A DNA stretch of 64,000 nucleotides from Haloarcula sebkhae. GTDB taxonomy: Archaea; Halobacteriota; Halobacteria; Halobacteriales; Haloarculaceae. Under the pieces are notes generated by a model. It saw only the letters and a list, made by a program, of their open reading frames with translations, made no database searches and was not told the DNA's origin. Location: assembly GCF_014647415.1 (NCBI RefSeq), contig NZ_BMPD01000002.1, positions 400,324 through 464,323 of the forward strand, read 5' to 3'. Each line of letters opens with the position of its first letter. The first letter of the stretch is position 1. Positions 36,537-44,339 of this stretch are shown piece by piece. Position numbers and translations under genes: made by a program.

Positions 36537-37460
36537 TTACCCGGCTTCGTCAGTTTCGCCAGCCCCCGCTTCAGACCGCGAATTCTGCGGGCTGAGCTCC
36601 GGAACGAACTCCGGTCGCTCGCCATCCTCAAGCCCGATGGCCCGCAGTCTGTCCCGGTACTCCTCAGAGCGGAACGTGTCCGAGAGCCTCGCGTTTGCGA
36701 CGGTGAAAAAGAGGACGAGCGACACGCCGATGAAGGCGACGCCAGCCACGACCAGCAGTGCAATGCTGGTCCCCCTGTTGCCGATGACGCCGGCGGTCGC
36801 AAGAACCGCACCTCCGAGCAGGGCAATCCCAGCCAAAAATTGTGCCCCGGCGATCGCCTGTAGCATCCAGTTGCCAAGTTCGCCGCCACCTTCGGGGACC
36901 TCCTCCGGTTGGGGGAGAGGCCTGTCGGGAACGTCCTCGGGCACGTCATAGGAGTCCATCGAACACAGCGCGACCGTGGGCTTTACGTCACGCATGACGG
37001 TTCCCTCTCCTTCGAGGCTTCCGTCTGGGTAGACGACCGCGTAGCCTTCGTCGGAGTACGCAAGCACCCGCGGCGGATCCCGATGGCGTTCGATACGGGC
37101 GAACACGTCGCGGCTTGCGACGCGACTTCGGAGGTCCCGCGTGACCCGGTCAAGGAGTTCGTCGCCGGTGATCCAAGAGTCCTCGTCGAAGGCAACGTCC
37201 CATTCCTCGGCGGTCATCTCGGCCATGTCCGCCGGGCCGAAGTTGTCGAAGTCGTACTTCCCCTCGACTTGCTTCCGGAGCGCCTCCGTATCAAGCTCCT
37301 CATCCGACTCACCGTCATCGCCCGACTCGCCAGCACCGGCGGTCTCACCGCCGTCGCCCTCAGCCCCGTGTTCGCCGGGCTCGGTTTCGGCAGCTACCGC
37401 GTCCGCAGGGGTGTTCCCGCGCTCGTCCTCCGTGGGAGACGTCGAGTCCGGGTCGGCCAT
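36537..37460 (-). CDS. Acidic protein with two TM helices, first gene of the bc-complex operon
   Basis: This is a 307-residue protein. Residues 1-60 are low-complexity acidic/Ala-Gly. Residues about 65-190 form a soluble domain (GKYDFDNFGPADMAEMTAEE, then DELLDRVTRDLRSRVASRD). Two TM helices (about 200-222 and 228-250) and a cytosolic tail follow. It starts the operon and is divergent from the membrane gene at 37548 with 87 bp between. Function unknown; it is a regular partner of the haloarchaeal cytochrome bc genes. Confidence 0.8.
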   Translation of the reverse strand: MADPDSTSPTEDERGNTPADAVAAETEPGEHGAEGDGGETAGAGESGDDGESDEELDTEALRKQVEGKYDFDNFGPADMAEMTAEEWDVAFDEDSWITGDELLDRVTRDLRSRVASRDVFARIERHRDPPRVLAYSDEGYAVVYPDGSLEGEGTVMRDVKPTVALCSMDSYDVPEDVPDRPLPQPEEVPEGGGELGNWMLQAIAGAQFLAGIALLGGAVLATAGVIGNRGTSIALLVVAGVAFIGVSLVLFFTVANARLSDTFRSEEYRDRLRAIGLEDGERPEFVPELSPQNSRSEAGAGETDEAG

Positions 37461-37547
37461 TGCTCGGGTGTACGGACCGCGACGGCTTACAAGTTCTGAC
37501 CTTCTGCATCCGGCAGTCTTTAGCGAGCACTGTCCCTAGGTCGGTCC

Positions 37548-38030
37548 ATGGTGTCGGACGGCCTCGTGGCCACAGTCGCGTTACTGTCGGTGAGTCTCAG
37601 CCTCCCCTGTTTCCTGTACGGCGCGTACTACATCATCGAGACGGAGCCGGTCACCTGGGACGTGCTCGTGCATCATCTGAAGTTCGTCACGACGGGGTTG
37701 GTGTTGACCACCGTCCCGATGGTGTTCTGGATGGTCCCACGGCTCCCAGACCAGCTCGGTGGCCTATCCGCTGTCCACGCGATGCTCGGCCTCCAAGCGT
37801 ACGCGCTGCTTGCCTTCGGCGGAACGGGCATCGTCCGGATATTCCGGGCGAAGCGGGAACACGACCTCTACAACGAGTACGACGAGGATCTGTTACTGGA
37901 CGAAATCGGCGATGAGACGTTCAGCCACTGGCGCTCGCGACTCCGCATCGGCGTGTTCGGCTACGTCATCTTCTGGGTGCTGGCGTATCTGGTCGGCGTC
38001 GCTCGGTACGCCCTCCGGTACGTGGCGTGA
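37548..38030 (+). CDS. Membrane protein divergent from the bc-complex operon
   Basis: This is a 160-residue protein with four hydrophobic helices (about residues 5-26, 45-67, 75-98 and 135-158) and an acidic/basic cytoplasmic loop (AKREHDLYNEYDEDLLLDEI). VHHLKFVT and VHAML supply His residues inside or near helices, which might bind heme. It resembles four-helix membrane proteins of respiratory chains. It shares the promoter region with the operon and so may be co-regulated. Confidence 0.72.
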   Translation: MVSDGLVATVALLSVSLSLPCFLYGAYYIIETEPVTWDVLVHHLKFVTTGLVLTTVPMVFWMVPRLPDQLGGLSAVHAMLGLQAYALLAFGGTGIVRIFRAKREHDLYNEYDEDLLLDEIGDETFSHWRSRLRIGVFGYVIFWVLAYLVGVARYALRYVA

Positions 38031-38120
38031 GCGCTGTCGATAGCGGTCCTGATTCTCGGCTTTTGCGAACAGACTAGATGTTTCATTAGCATTGCATGTC
38101 CATCGCTAGCTGTGGTTCCA

Positions 38121-38627
38121 ATGTACGAACACATTCTCTTTCCGACGGACGGTAGTGACGGAGCAGCAGCCGCGCTGGAACATGCGCGAAATCTCGCCGA
38201 AACGCACAACGCGACGTTACACATCATGACTGTCCTCGATACGTCGTCGCCGCACATCGGCATGACCTCAGCCGGCCCGGCGGGAGCGACGACCGGCATG
38301 ACTGCGGAGGAACACGACGAATCGGAGCCGGGGATGGTCGGCGAAGAGCACAACATCGACTCATCGCTACAGGAGCGCGCGCAGGCCATCGTCGACTCGG
38401 CGGCAGACGAGGCCGACGGAGTCGATACCGTCACCGCTATCGAACGCGGCCCCCCACACAGCGCGATCCTTGACTACGCCGACGAGAACGACATCGACCT
38501 CATCGTCATGGGGACTCACGGTCGAACGGGCATCGAGCGGTATCTGCTCGGCAGCGTCGCAGAAAAAGTCGTTCGGACGTCGGACGTGCCCGTGCTCACT
38601 GCACGCCTCGGTGACGACAAAGACTGA
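38121..38627 (+). CDS. Universal stress protein (single UspA domain)
   Basis: This is a 168-residue UspA domain protein. It starts MYEHILFPTDGSDGAAAALE, carries a Met/His/Glu-rich insertion at about residues 50-80 and ends with the nucleotide-binding loop GTHGRTGIERYLLGSV. The insertion (HIGMTSAGPAGATTGMT and following) is longer than in most UspA proteins. An in-frame ATG/GTG lies 9 bp upstream, but the family start is at 38121. Confidence 0.9.
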   Translation: MYEHILFPTDGSDGAAAALEHARNLAETHNATLHIMTVLDTSSPHIGMTSAGPAGATTGMTAEEHDESEPGMVGEEHNIDSSLQERAQAIVDSAADEADGVDTVTAIERGPPHSAILDYADENDIDLIVMGTHGRTGIERYLLGSVAEKVVRTSDVPVLTARLGDDKD

Positions 38628-38643
38628 GCCGCTCGGTGCGGGG

Positions 38644-39327
38644 CTACCACGCCTCGCCGCTGGCGAGGTCGACGTCGCTGTCTCCTTTCTCGGAAGGACA
38701 GATGTCCGCGAGCACGCACGCCTCGCAGTCGGCCGACCGCGCACCGCACACGGCTCTCCCGTGGTCGATGAGCAGGTGGGTGAACTGCTGCCACTCGCCT
38801 TCTGGCACCACGTCCAGCAGATCCTGCTCGATAGCCTCCGGACGCTCTTTCTCAGTAAGCCCCAGTCGCCGCGAGAGCCGCTGGACGTGTGTGTCCACGA
38901 CGATCCCTTCGACGACATCGTGGCCGTGCTGGAGGACGACGTTCGCCGTCTTGCGGCCGACACCCGGGAGGTCTGTCAGCGCCGACATCGTATCGGGCAC
39001 CTCGCCGTCGTGTTCACCGGTCAGAATTTCACCGATTCCCTGAAGATAGCCGCCCTTGTTGTTGTGGAACGTGATGCCGTAGATGTCCTCGGCGAGTTCC
39101 TCCTCGGTGGCTTCGGCGTAGTCTTCGGCGCTCTGGTACTTCTCGAACAGGTCCGCCGTGACCTCGTTGACTCGCTCGTCAGTACACTGTGCCGAGAGGA
39201 CGACGGCAATCAGCAGTTCCAGACGGTTGCTGTAGTTCAGTGAAATCGCCGAGTCGGGGTATTCCTCGTGCAGTCGGTCGACGACCTCCGTTGCCTGTTC
39301 CTCGCGTGACTCCAGCGGCGTTCCCAT
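38644..39327 (-). CDS. nth: Endonuclease III (DNA glycosylase/AP lyase)
   Basis: This is a 227-residue base excision repair enzyme. The helix-hairpin-helix with catalytic Lys reads LPGVGRKTANVVLQHG, and the catalytic Asp follows in VDTHVQRLSRRLGL. The C-terminal [4Fe-4S] loop has CGARSADCEACVLADIC (C-x6-C-x2-C-x5-C). It removes oxidised pyrimidines from DNA. The start at 39327 is chosen because the longer frame to 39387 adds an unrelated basic tail. It converges on the stress protein gene. Confidence 0.94.
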   Translation of the reverse strand: MGTPLESREEQATEVVDRLHEEYPDSAISLNYSNRLELLIAVVLSAQCTDERVNEVTADLFEKYQSAEDYAEATEEELAEDIYGITFHNNKGGYLQGIGEILTGEHDGEVPDTMSALTDLPGVGRKTANVVLQHGHDVVEGIVVDTHVQRLSRRLGLTEKERPEAIEQDLLDVVPEGEWQQFTHLLIDHGRAVCGARSADCEACVLADICPSEKGDSDVDLASGEAW

Positions 39328-39444
39328 ACCGCAGGACAGTACTGAGTTCCCTTTTCCGTGTCGTTTTCTACTGCCCAGTACTTGCATGGTATCTCCTCAC
39401 AGACTACGACAACAGCCTTGTGTCAGTTGCGACTGGTTTCACCT

Positions 39445-39963
39445 ATGTCAGGACCAGTGTTCATCCACGGCGAACGGGTGACGCTCCACCCGCAGCAAGC
39501 AACCGATAGCGACCTGTTACAGCGGCTCTTAAACGAGCCGCAGGTCCGGCACAATATCGGTTTCAGCGAGCCGCTCTCCGAGCCTGCCACCGACGACCTC
39601 GATAACCGCGATGCCGACACGCACTTTGTCGTCTGTGTGGACGATGAGCCGGTGGGGACGTGCATGCTTCACGAGGACCACCATCCGTGGGGATTTGGTG
39701 TGCTCGGGTACTCGATCTGTCCGGACCACTGGGGCAACGGCTACGCGACCGATGCCGTCGACTGTCTCGCACAGTATGCGTTTCAGGAACTGCGACTGAA
39801 CAAGCTCGGCGCGGACTGCTACACCACCAACCCAGCCTCCGCACGTGTGCTGGAAAAAGTCGGATTCCAGCAGGAGGGACGGCGGCGCGACCACGCCTTC
39901 GTCGACGGCGAGTACGTCGACCTACTGGAGTTCGGCCTGCTCGCTGATGAGTGGTCTCCTTGA
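39445..39963 (+). CDS. GNAT family N-acetyltransferase, first of a tandem pair
   Basis: This is a 172-residue RimJ/RimL-like acetyltransferase. It begins SGPVFIHGERVTLHP; the acetyl-CoA loop region is YSICPDHWGNGYATDAVDCL, and RVLEKVGFQQEGRRRDHAFV closes the fold. The protein at 40019 aligns with it along its whole length, so they are a tandem duplication. The substrate (protein N terminus, antibiotic or other amine) cannot be told. Confidence 0.88.
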   Translation: MSGPVFIHGERVTLHPQQATDSDLLQRLLNEPQVRHNIGFSEPLSEPATDDLDNRDADTHFVVCVDDEPVGTCMLHEDHHPWGFGVLGYSICPDHWGNGYATDAVDCLAQYAFQELRLNKLGADCYTTNPASARVLEKVGFQQEGRRRDHAFVDGEYVDLLEFGLLADEWSP

Positions 39964-40018
39964 AATCTTCTCACACACCTTCCGAAGCTTCTTTCAGTAC
40001 CCCCTCGTCGGTCTGTAT

Positions 40019-40558
40019 ATGCCTGGACCAGTATTCCTCCGGGGCGAGACGGTAACGCTCCGAACGGTCGAAGACGAAGACGTGTCGTTCCTGCAAGAGA
40101 CGATCAACGACCCGGATGTCAGACACGGTCTCTCAGCCACAGAGCCGATCTCCGAGGAGGCTGAGCGCGAGTGGGTCGAATCCGTCGCCAGCGGCGAGAC
40201 CGACGACGTGCATCTGCTCGTCTGTGTCGATGGCGAGGCGGTCGGCATTATCGGGCTGAACGACGTTACGGACCGGATAGGGATGGCCGAACTCGGCTAC
40301 TGGCTCACGCCGGACGCGTGGGGCAACGGCTACGCGACCGACGCCGCCCGGACGATCACCGAGTACGCCTTTCGAGAGCGCCGCTTCCATCGGGTGTACG
40401 CGAAGGTCTTCGCCGGTAACGAAGGGTCACAGCGCGTGCTCGAAAAGACGGGGTTCCAGCGAGAGGGGACGCTGCGGGACCACTGGTTCCGCGATGGCCG
40501 CTACGAAGACGTGTACATCTACGGTCTGTTAGAGGGCGAACTGGACCACGGTGAGTAG
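40019..40558 (+). CDS. GNAT family N-acetyltransferase, second of a tandem pair
   Basis: This is a 179-residue paralogue of the preceding gene, starting PGPVFLRGETVTLRT. Acetyl-CoA binding is suggested by YWLTPDAWGNGYATDAARTI, with RVLEKTGFQREGTLRDHWF near the C terminus, all typical of the RimJ/RimL subfamily. It has its own start 55 bp after the first gene's stop. Its end abuts the stop of the convergent peroxiredoxin-like gene. Confidence 0.88.
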   Translation: MPGPVFLRGETVTLRTVEDEDVSFLQETINDPDVRHGLSATEPISEEAEREWVESVASGETDDVHLLVCVDGEAVGIIGLNDVTDRIGMAELGYWLTPDAWGNGYATDAARTITEYAFRERRFHRVYAKVFAGNEGSQRVLEKTGFQREGTLRDHWFRDGRYEDVYIYGLLEGELDHGE

Positions 40559-41014
40559 CTACAATTCGGCGAGACCACGCAGAACTTCGTCGAGGGGTGG
40601 CGCGGTCCCGTCGGTCTCGTCGAACACAGTCGCCCCCCGAACCCGACATCGCTGGTCGACGACGAACGCCGCTCGCTGGACGCTCCCGTCCTGTTTTCTG
40701 ACGCCGAACTGCGTCGCGACGCCGTGGGTGTCGGCCAGCAACGGGTATGGAAGCGACAGCGCCGCTGCGAGCGACCGGCAGTCGTCAATATCTGCCGGGA
40801 GAACACCAAGGACGGCCACGGCCTCCGATACGCTCGCCCAGTCTGCGTCGGCCAGTGCACTGAGGACGGCCTGCGACTCGGGGCCGTCGCCGGGAACGAA
40901 CGCCACGACTGCCGGCGCGCGGTTCGTCGCAGCCGACAGCCGATAGGCACCGACACCCCCGTCAGCGGTCCCTTGTAGATCGAAATCCGGGGCAGGTTCA
41001 CCGGGAGAGAGCAT
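40559..41014 (-). CDS. Peroxiredoxin/AhpC-like protein lacking the peroxidatic cysteine
   Basis: This is a 151-residue thioredoxin-fold protein of the AhpC/TSA family. It starts MLSPGEPAPDFDLQGT, continues to VAFVPGDGPESQAVLSALAD and has LADTHGVATQFGVRK plus AAFVVDQRCRVRG further on. In active peroxiredoxins the stretch after strand 1 holds a Thr and the peroxidatic Cys; here it reads GDGPESQ with no Cys. The two Cys of the protein lie elsewhere. It may be a non-catalytic or redox-sensing relative. Confidence 0.78.
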   Translation of the reverse strand: MLSPGEPAPDFDLQGTADGGVGAYRLSAATNRAPAVVAFVPGDGPESQAVLSALADADWASVSEAVAVLGVLPADIDDCRSLAAALSLPYPLLADTHGVATQFGVRKQDGSVQRAAFVVDQRCRVRGATVFDETDGTAPPLDEVLRGLAEL

Positions 41015-41211
41015 ACTGAGCGAACGGGGGAGCGGGACAAAAGTCCCGCGACCCAGACAGGCGACTGGTACCCGCGTGGCGGCAGTGCTACTGGGGAGAC
41101 AGAATCAGCCTGAAAATCAATTCCAGGATTGCTGCGTGGTATTGATCCCCTGCACTGCGGACGTTTCAGTCGCAAAGAAGCTTTATAAGCCGTCCGACCA
41201 ACCACCGTCGT

Positions 41212-41517
41212 ATGGGAATGGAGAATCTGCCACAGGAGATTACAGCCCTCGTGGGTCGCGAGGTGTATTCGAAAAACGGCGTGTTCGTCGGCGAAGTCGA
41301 AGACCTTCGGCTGGAACTCGACCGAAAGGAAGTGACAGGGCTGGCACTCCACCAGCTTAACACAGAACTGTTTGACGAAGAGGTGAACGCATCGCGAGGC
41401 GTCATCATCCCGTACCGGTGGGTTCAGGCTGTCGGCGATATCGTCATCGTCAGCGATATCGTCGAACGGCTCCGCCAGCCCGAGGCCGGCGACGAAGAAG
41501 AAGAAGTCCCCGCCTAG
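41212..41517 (+). CDS. PRC-barrel domain protein (possibly CdpB-like)
   Basis: This is a 101-residue single PRC-barrel: EITALVGREVYSKNGVFVGE, VEDLRLELDRKEVTGLAL and GVIIPYRWVQAVGDIVIV, followed by an acidic tail. PRC-barrel proteins CdpB1/CdpB2 of haloarchaea act in the division complex with SepF. This protein has the right size and composition, but I cannot separate it from other PRC-barrel paralogues. It converges with the RCK-DHH gene, overlapping its end by 4 bp. Confidence 0.84.
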   Translation: MGMENLPQEITALVGREVYSKNGVFVGEVEDLRLELDRKEVTGLALHQLNTELFDEEVNASRGVIIPYRWVQAVGDIVIVSDIVERLRQPEAGDEEEEVPA

Positions 41518-42980
41518 TTTCCGTTCGAACTCTCGCTACTGGAACTGTCGACGCCCATCGCTTCGAACAGTTTCCGTTTGACCGCTTCTTCAGTGAGTTC
41601 CAGCAGTGTATCTCTGTTGTCGTCGCTCGTATCGAGGCCGGTGAAGATGCCCAGCGGTATCTCGACGCTAGCGTCGGTGGAGTGACCTGCTGTCTCCCCC
41701 ATCCCGCCGAACGCGTCCGACAGCACCTTGCCGATGTTCATCCGGATGTCCTTCGAACGGGCAGCGAGATAGATGGTGTCATCGGCGATGGCGAACACGG
41801 CTGTCGTCGTAATCCCCTCCAGATTGAGGAGGTGCTGGGCTGCTTGCGCTAAGGCGTCACGATCCCGGATGAACCCGGCGTTGGAGACGAGGTGGCTTCC
41901 CTGAACCTCGCGGTTCCGGATCGCCTCGGCGAGCACGTCAAGCGTTTCCGGACTCATCGACGGCGATTCGACCTGTTCAAGCGTGTCGTGGTCGGCGAAC
42001 GGGTACAGATACGCTGCGGCGGTCAGGTCTGCCGGCGTCGTGTCCCGTTTGAAATCCAGCGTCTCGGCACGGATGCCGTACAGCAGCGCCGTGGCGACGC
42101 TCTGGTCGAGATTGAGATCGAGTTCCTGGATGTACTTCGTTAGAATCGTCGACGTGGCCGAGATGTTGGGCCGGATATCGGAGAAGGCGGCGTCGTGTTC
42201 CAGTTCGTGTTCGTGCTCGTAGTGATCGACAACGATGTCGACCGAGTCGATAGCCGGTTCGCCGCCCTTGGCAACGTCCACCAGCGCGAACGTGTCGTAC
42301 TCGTCGAGGTCGACATCCTCGTTCGAAGTCAGTTCGATGCCGAGGAGATTGACGAACGCACGGTTCTCCTGGTGCCCGATCTCGCCCTCGTAGATGATAT
42401 CTGCTTCTACGTCACGGCTCGCAGCGATGGCCCGCAATGCGGCCGCCGAGGCGATGGAATCGGGGTCCGGCGACCGGTGGATGAGTATCGCCATGCGTTC
42501 CTCGGTCCCGTCGATGACATCTCCGAGCTGGGAAGCCTTGTACTCCAGTTCACCAGTTTCAAGCGCTCGAAGTGCCGAATCCGCGATGACCGCGGAGGGA
42601 TTGATAACCACGTCTGCACCGAGTTCCGTGAGGTCGTCGGCGGACACCGGGTCGTCGGCGCGGGCGACGATGAACTGCTCGCCGCCGGACTCGCGGATGT
42701 TCTGCACCGCCTCGGCGTTGGCGTTCACGTCCGGAGACATGATGAGAACCACGTCGCGGTCGGCAACCGTCTGGGCAACGTCAGTCTCGCAGATGTCTGC
42801 CTGCTGTGCGTTGAGGTCCTGGTCACGGAGCGCCTCCACTCGCCCCTCGTCCGCGTCGAGGATGAGTACGTCTTTCCCCTCCTCGACGAGTTCTTCCGCC
42901 ACGGCGTGGCCAACACTCCCACACCCGAGGATGGCGTAGGTCGACATAGAGGCCATCGTGATGCCGCTGGCTGTACTCAT
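41514..42980 (-). CDS. RCK (TrkA-N) plus DHH/DHHA1 phosphoesterase fusion
   Basis: This is a 488-residue two-module protein. Residues about 12-140 form a Rossmann RCK/TrkA-N domain (STYAILGCGSVGHAVAEEL, VLILDADEGRVEALR). Residues about 160-480 are a DHH phosphoesterase with HRSPDPDSIASAAAL, VDHYEHEHE and a DHHA1 region containing AGHSTDASVEIPLGIFTG. Such fusions are proposed to hydrolyse cyclic dinucleotides or small nucleotides under NAD(H) control. A TATA-like box (minus strand, about 43010-43016) supports the ATG at 42980 over later ATGs. Confidence 0.9.
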   Translation of the reverse strand: MSTASGITMASMSTYAILGCGSVGHAVAEELVEEGKDVLILDADEGRVEALRDQDLNAQQADICETDVAQTVADRDVVLIMSPDVNANAEAVQNIRESGGEQFIVARADDPVSADDLTELGADVVINPSAVIADSALRALETGELEYKASQLGDVIDGTEERMAILIHRSPDPDSIASAAALRAIAASRDVEADIIYEGEIGHQENRAFVNLLGIELTSNEDVDLDEYDTFALVDVAKGGEPAIDSVDIVVDHYEHEHELEHDAAFSDIRPNISATSTILTKYIQELDLNLDQSVATALLYGIRAETLDFKRDTTPADLTAAAYLYPFADHDTLEQVESPSMSPETLDVLAEAIRNREVQGSHLVSNAGFIRDRDALAQAAQHLLNLEGITTTAVFAIADDTIYLAARSKDIRMNIGKVLSDAFGGMGETAGHSTDASVEIPLGIFTGLDTSDDNRDTLLELTEEAVKRKLFEAMGVDSSSSESSNGN

Positions 42981-43236
42981 TAGTGTCTGTATCGCTTGGC
43001 GTCAAGCCTCTTTAATGCCAGCTATTTCACCAACAACTGGGAACGCTCTCCTGACAGGCTGGTCTGAGAAGCCGTCAAACGTCGTCCAGAACGGTCACAG
43101 TCGCGCCCGCCAGCCCTCGTGCCGAGGTCCAATTGCCGCTAGCCGACTATTGTGTGCACGAAACGTGAGACCGACCGACACGAGGCGTCCGAATGAAAAC
43201 CTATTTTACCGGGCCGTCCAGAGAAATGAGTGCACT

Positions 43237-43310
43237 GGGCCGGTAGCTCAGTCTGGCAGAGCGACGGCCTCTTAAGCCGTCGGTCGAGGGTTCAAATCCC
43301 TTCCGGCCCG
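43237..43310 (+). tRNA. tRNA-Lys (CTT)
   Basis: This is a 74-nt cloverleaf: acceptor GGGCCGG pairs with CCGGCCC at the 3' end, discriminator G at 43310. The anticodon stem ACGGC/GCCGT encloses loop CTCTTAA with anticodon CTT. The T loop is TTCAAAT. CCA is not encoded. A run of AT-rich sequence (ATTTTA at 43203-43208) is suitable as its TATA box. Confidence 0.95.
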
Positions 43311-43381
43311 TATTCTTGCGCCGCGAATAAAACCGTGAGTGGCGCGAATCCGATATCCTTCTGATCCGCCTGGTGGGCAAC

Positions 43382-43822
43382 TCAGCCGTCCAGCTGTTTT
43401 CGCATCTTGACGTGTGGGATGCCGGCTTCCTCGAATTCGTCGCTGACCGTCTCATAGCCGAGTTGCTGGTAAAACGGCTCAACGTGAGTCTGTGCGTGGA
43501 GTTTAAGTTCGGTTGCACCATCGTCACGAGCGGCAGCTTCGACGGCCTGCATCAACGCCGCGCCGACGCCATCCTCTCGATAGGGCTTACGGACCGCGAC
43601 TCGCTCGACCCTGCCGACCGTGGGCTCGGGGAACCGGAGCCGAGCAGTCCCAACGGGATACTCGTCGTCACGAGCCAGAAACTGAACGGCTTCCGAGTCA
43701 TTTCCATCGAGTTCCTCATCCTCAGAGACGCCCTGTTCCTTGACGAACACTGCTTTTCGAACGGCGGTTGCCGCGTCTCGGAACGCATCCCAGGAACCGA
43801 CATCGACTTCCACGTTGCTCAT
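43382..43822 (-). CDS. GNAT N-acetyltransferase (ElaA/YitI-like)
   Basis: This is a 146-residue acetyltransferase: AVRKAVFVKEQGVSEDEELD at the N terminus, VGRVERVAVRKPYREDGVGA as the acetyl-CoA segment, and LKLHAQTHVEPFYQQLGYE near the end. The opening VKEQGVSEDEE is typical of the ElaA-like group, whose substrate is unknown. The ATG at 43822 is preferred to the start 39 bp upstream because the fold begins there. Confidence 0.87.
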   Translation of the reverse strand: MSNVEVDVGSWDAFRDAATAVRKAVFVKEQGVSEDEELDGNDSEAVQFLARDDEYPVGTARLRFPEPTVGRVERVAVRKPYREDGVGAALMQAVEAAARDDGATELKLHAQTHVEPFYQQLGYETVSDEFEEAGIPHVKMRKQLDG

Positions 43823-43909
43823 GACCGTCGCTTCGAGCGGGTCCCCTGTATGTGCTGTCACTGAGAACCGCCGAAACCATCAACACAGACCCGGGTGTAG
43901 CGGGCATGC

Positions 43910-44134
43910 ATGACGTACGACTACGCTCGCGACCACGAGCACGAACTGTCGGCGGAGTATCTGTACGCCTCTGATGCGGAGGTTCTGGGAATCTACGACG
44001 CCGATGACTCTCTACAGGTCGACGTGGCGGTTATCTGCCCCGAGTGCAGCGAGACACTCCGTCTGGAGGCGACCGTCGACAAAGTCACGTCGTCCGGGAC
44101 GGAGCTGCCGCTGGACGAAGACTACTACGACTGA
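43910..44134 (+). CDS. Small acidic protein with one CxxC knuckle
   Basis: This is a 74-residue acidic haloarchaeal protein. A single CPEC knuckle lies in VAVICPECSETLRLEATVD. The N-terminal TYDYARDHEHELSAEYLYAS is rich in aromatic and acidic residues. The layout fits a half zinc site that could dimerise. It is followed 50 bp later by another small zinc protein. Function unknown. Confidence 0.72.
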   Translation: MTYDYARDHEHELSAEYLYASDAEVLGIYDADDSLQVDVAVICPECSETLRLEATVDKVTSSGTELPLDEDYYD

Positions 44135-44184
44135 CCGGCGATCCCGAAATGATTTTTTCCGCGGCACGAGTACAGTGGGCCGCT

Positions 44185-44301
44185 ATGTCCGACTTCGATA
44201 CGTTCGAGTGTGCGAGCTGTGGTGAGTCATTCAAAGCGTATCCCGACGCGAATGCAGCACAGAAAGAGGCGTGTAGTCCGGCCTGCGAAACCGACTTATA
44301 A
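44185..44301 (+). CDS. Tiny zinc-finger protein (38 residues)
   Basis: This is a 38-residue protein with CASCG and C-x3-C in ACSPACE, a compact C4 zinc finger typical of haloarchaeal zinc-finger microproteins. The ATG at 44185 sits 26 bp downstream of an ATGATTTTTT AT-rich element, so it is probably leaderless. Its role is unknown; comparable microproteins affect stress and motility in Haloferax. Confidence 0.75.
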   Translation: MSDFDTFECASCGESFKAYPDANAAQKEACSPACETDL

Positions 44302-44339
44302 TCGGCTGCGGCTTTCTGCGTCCACTCCGGTTGTCAGCG

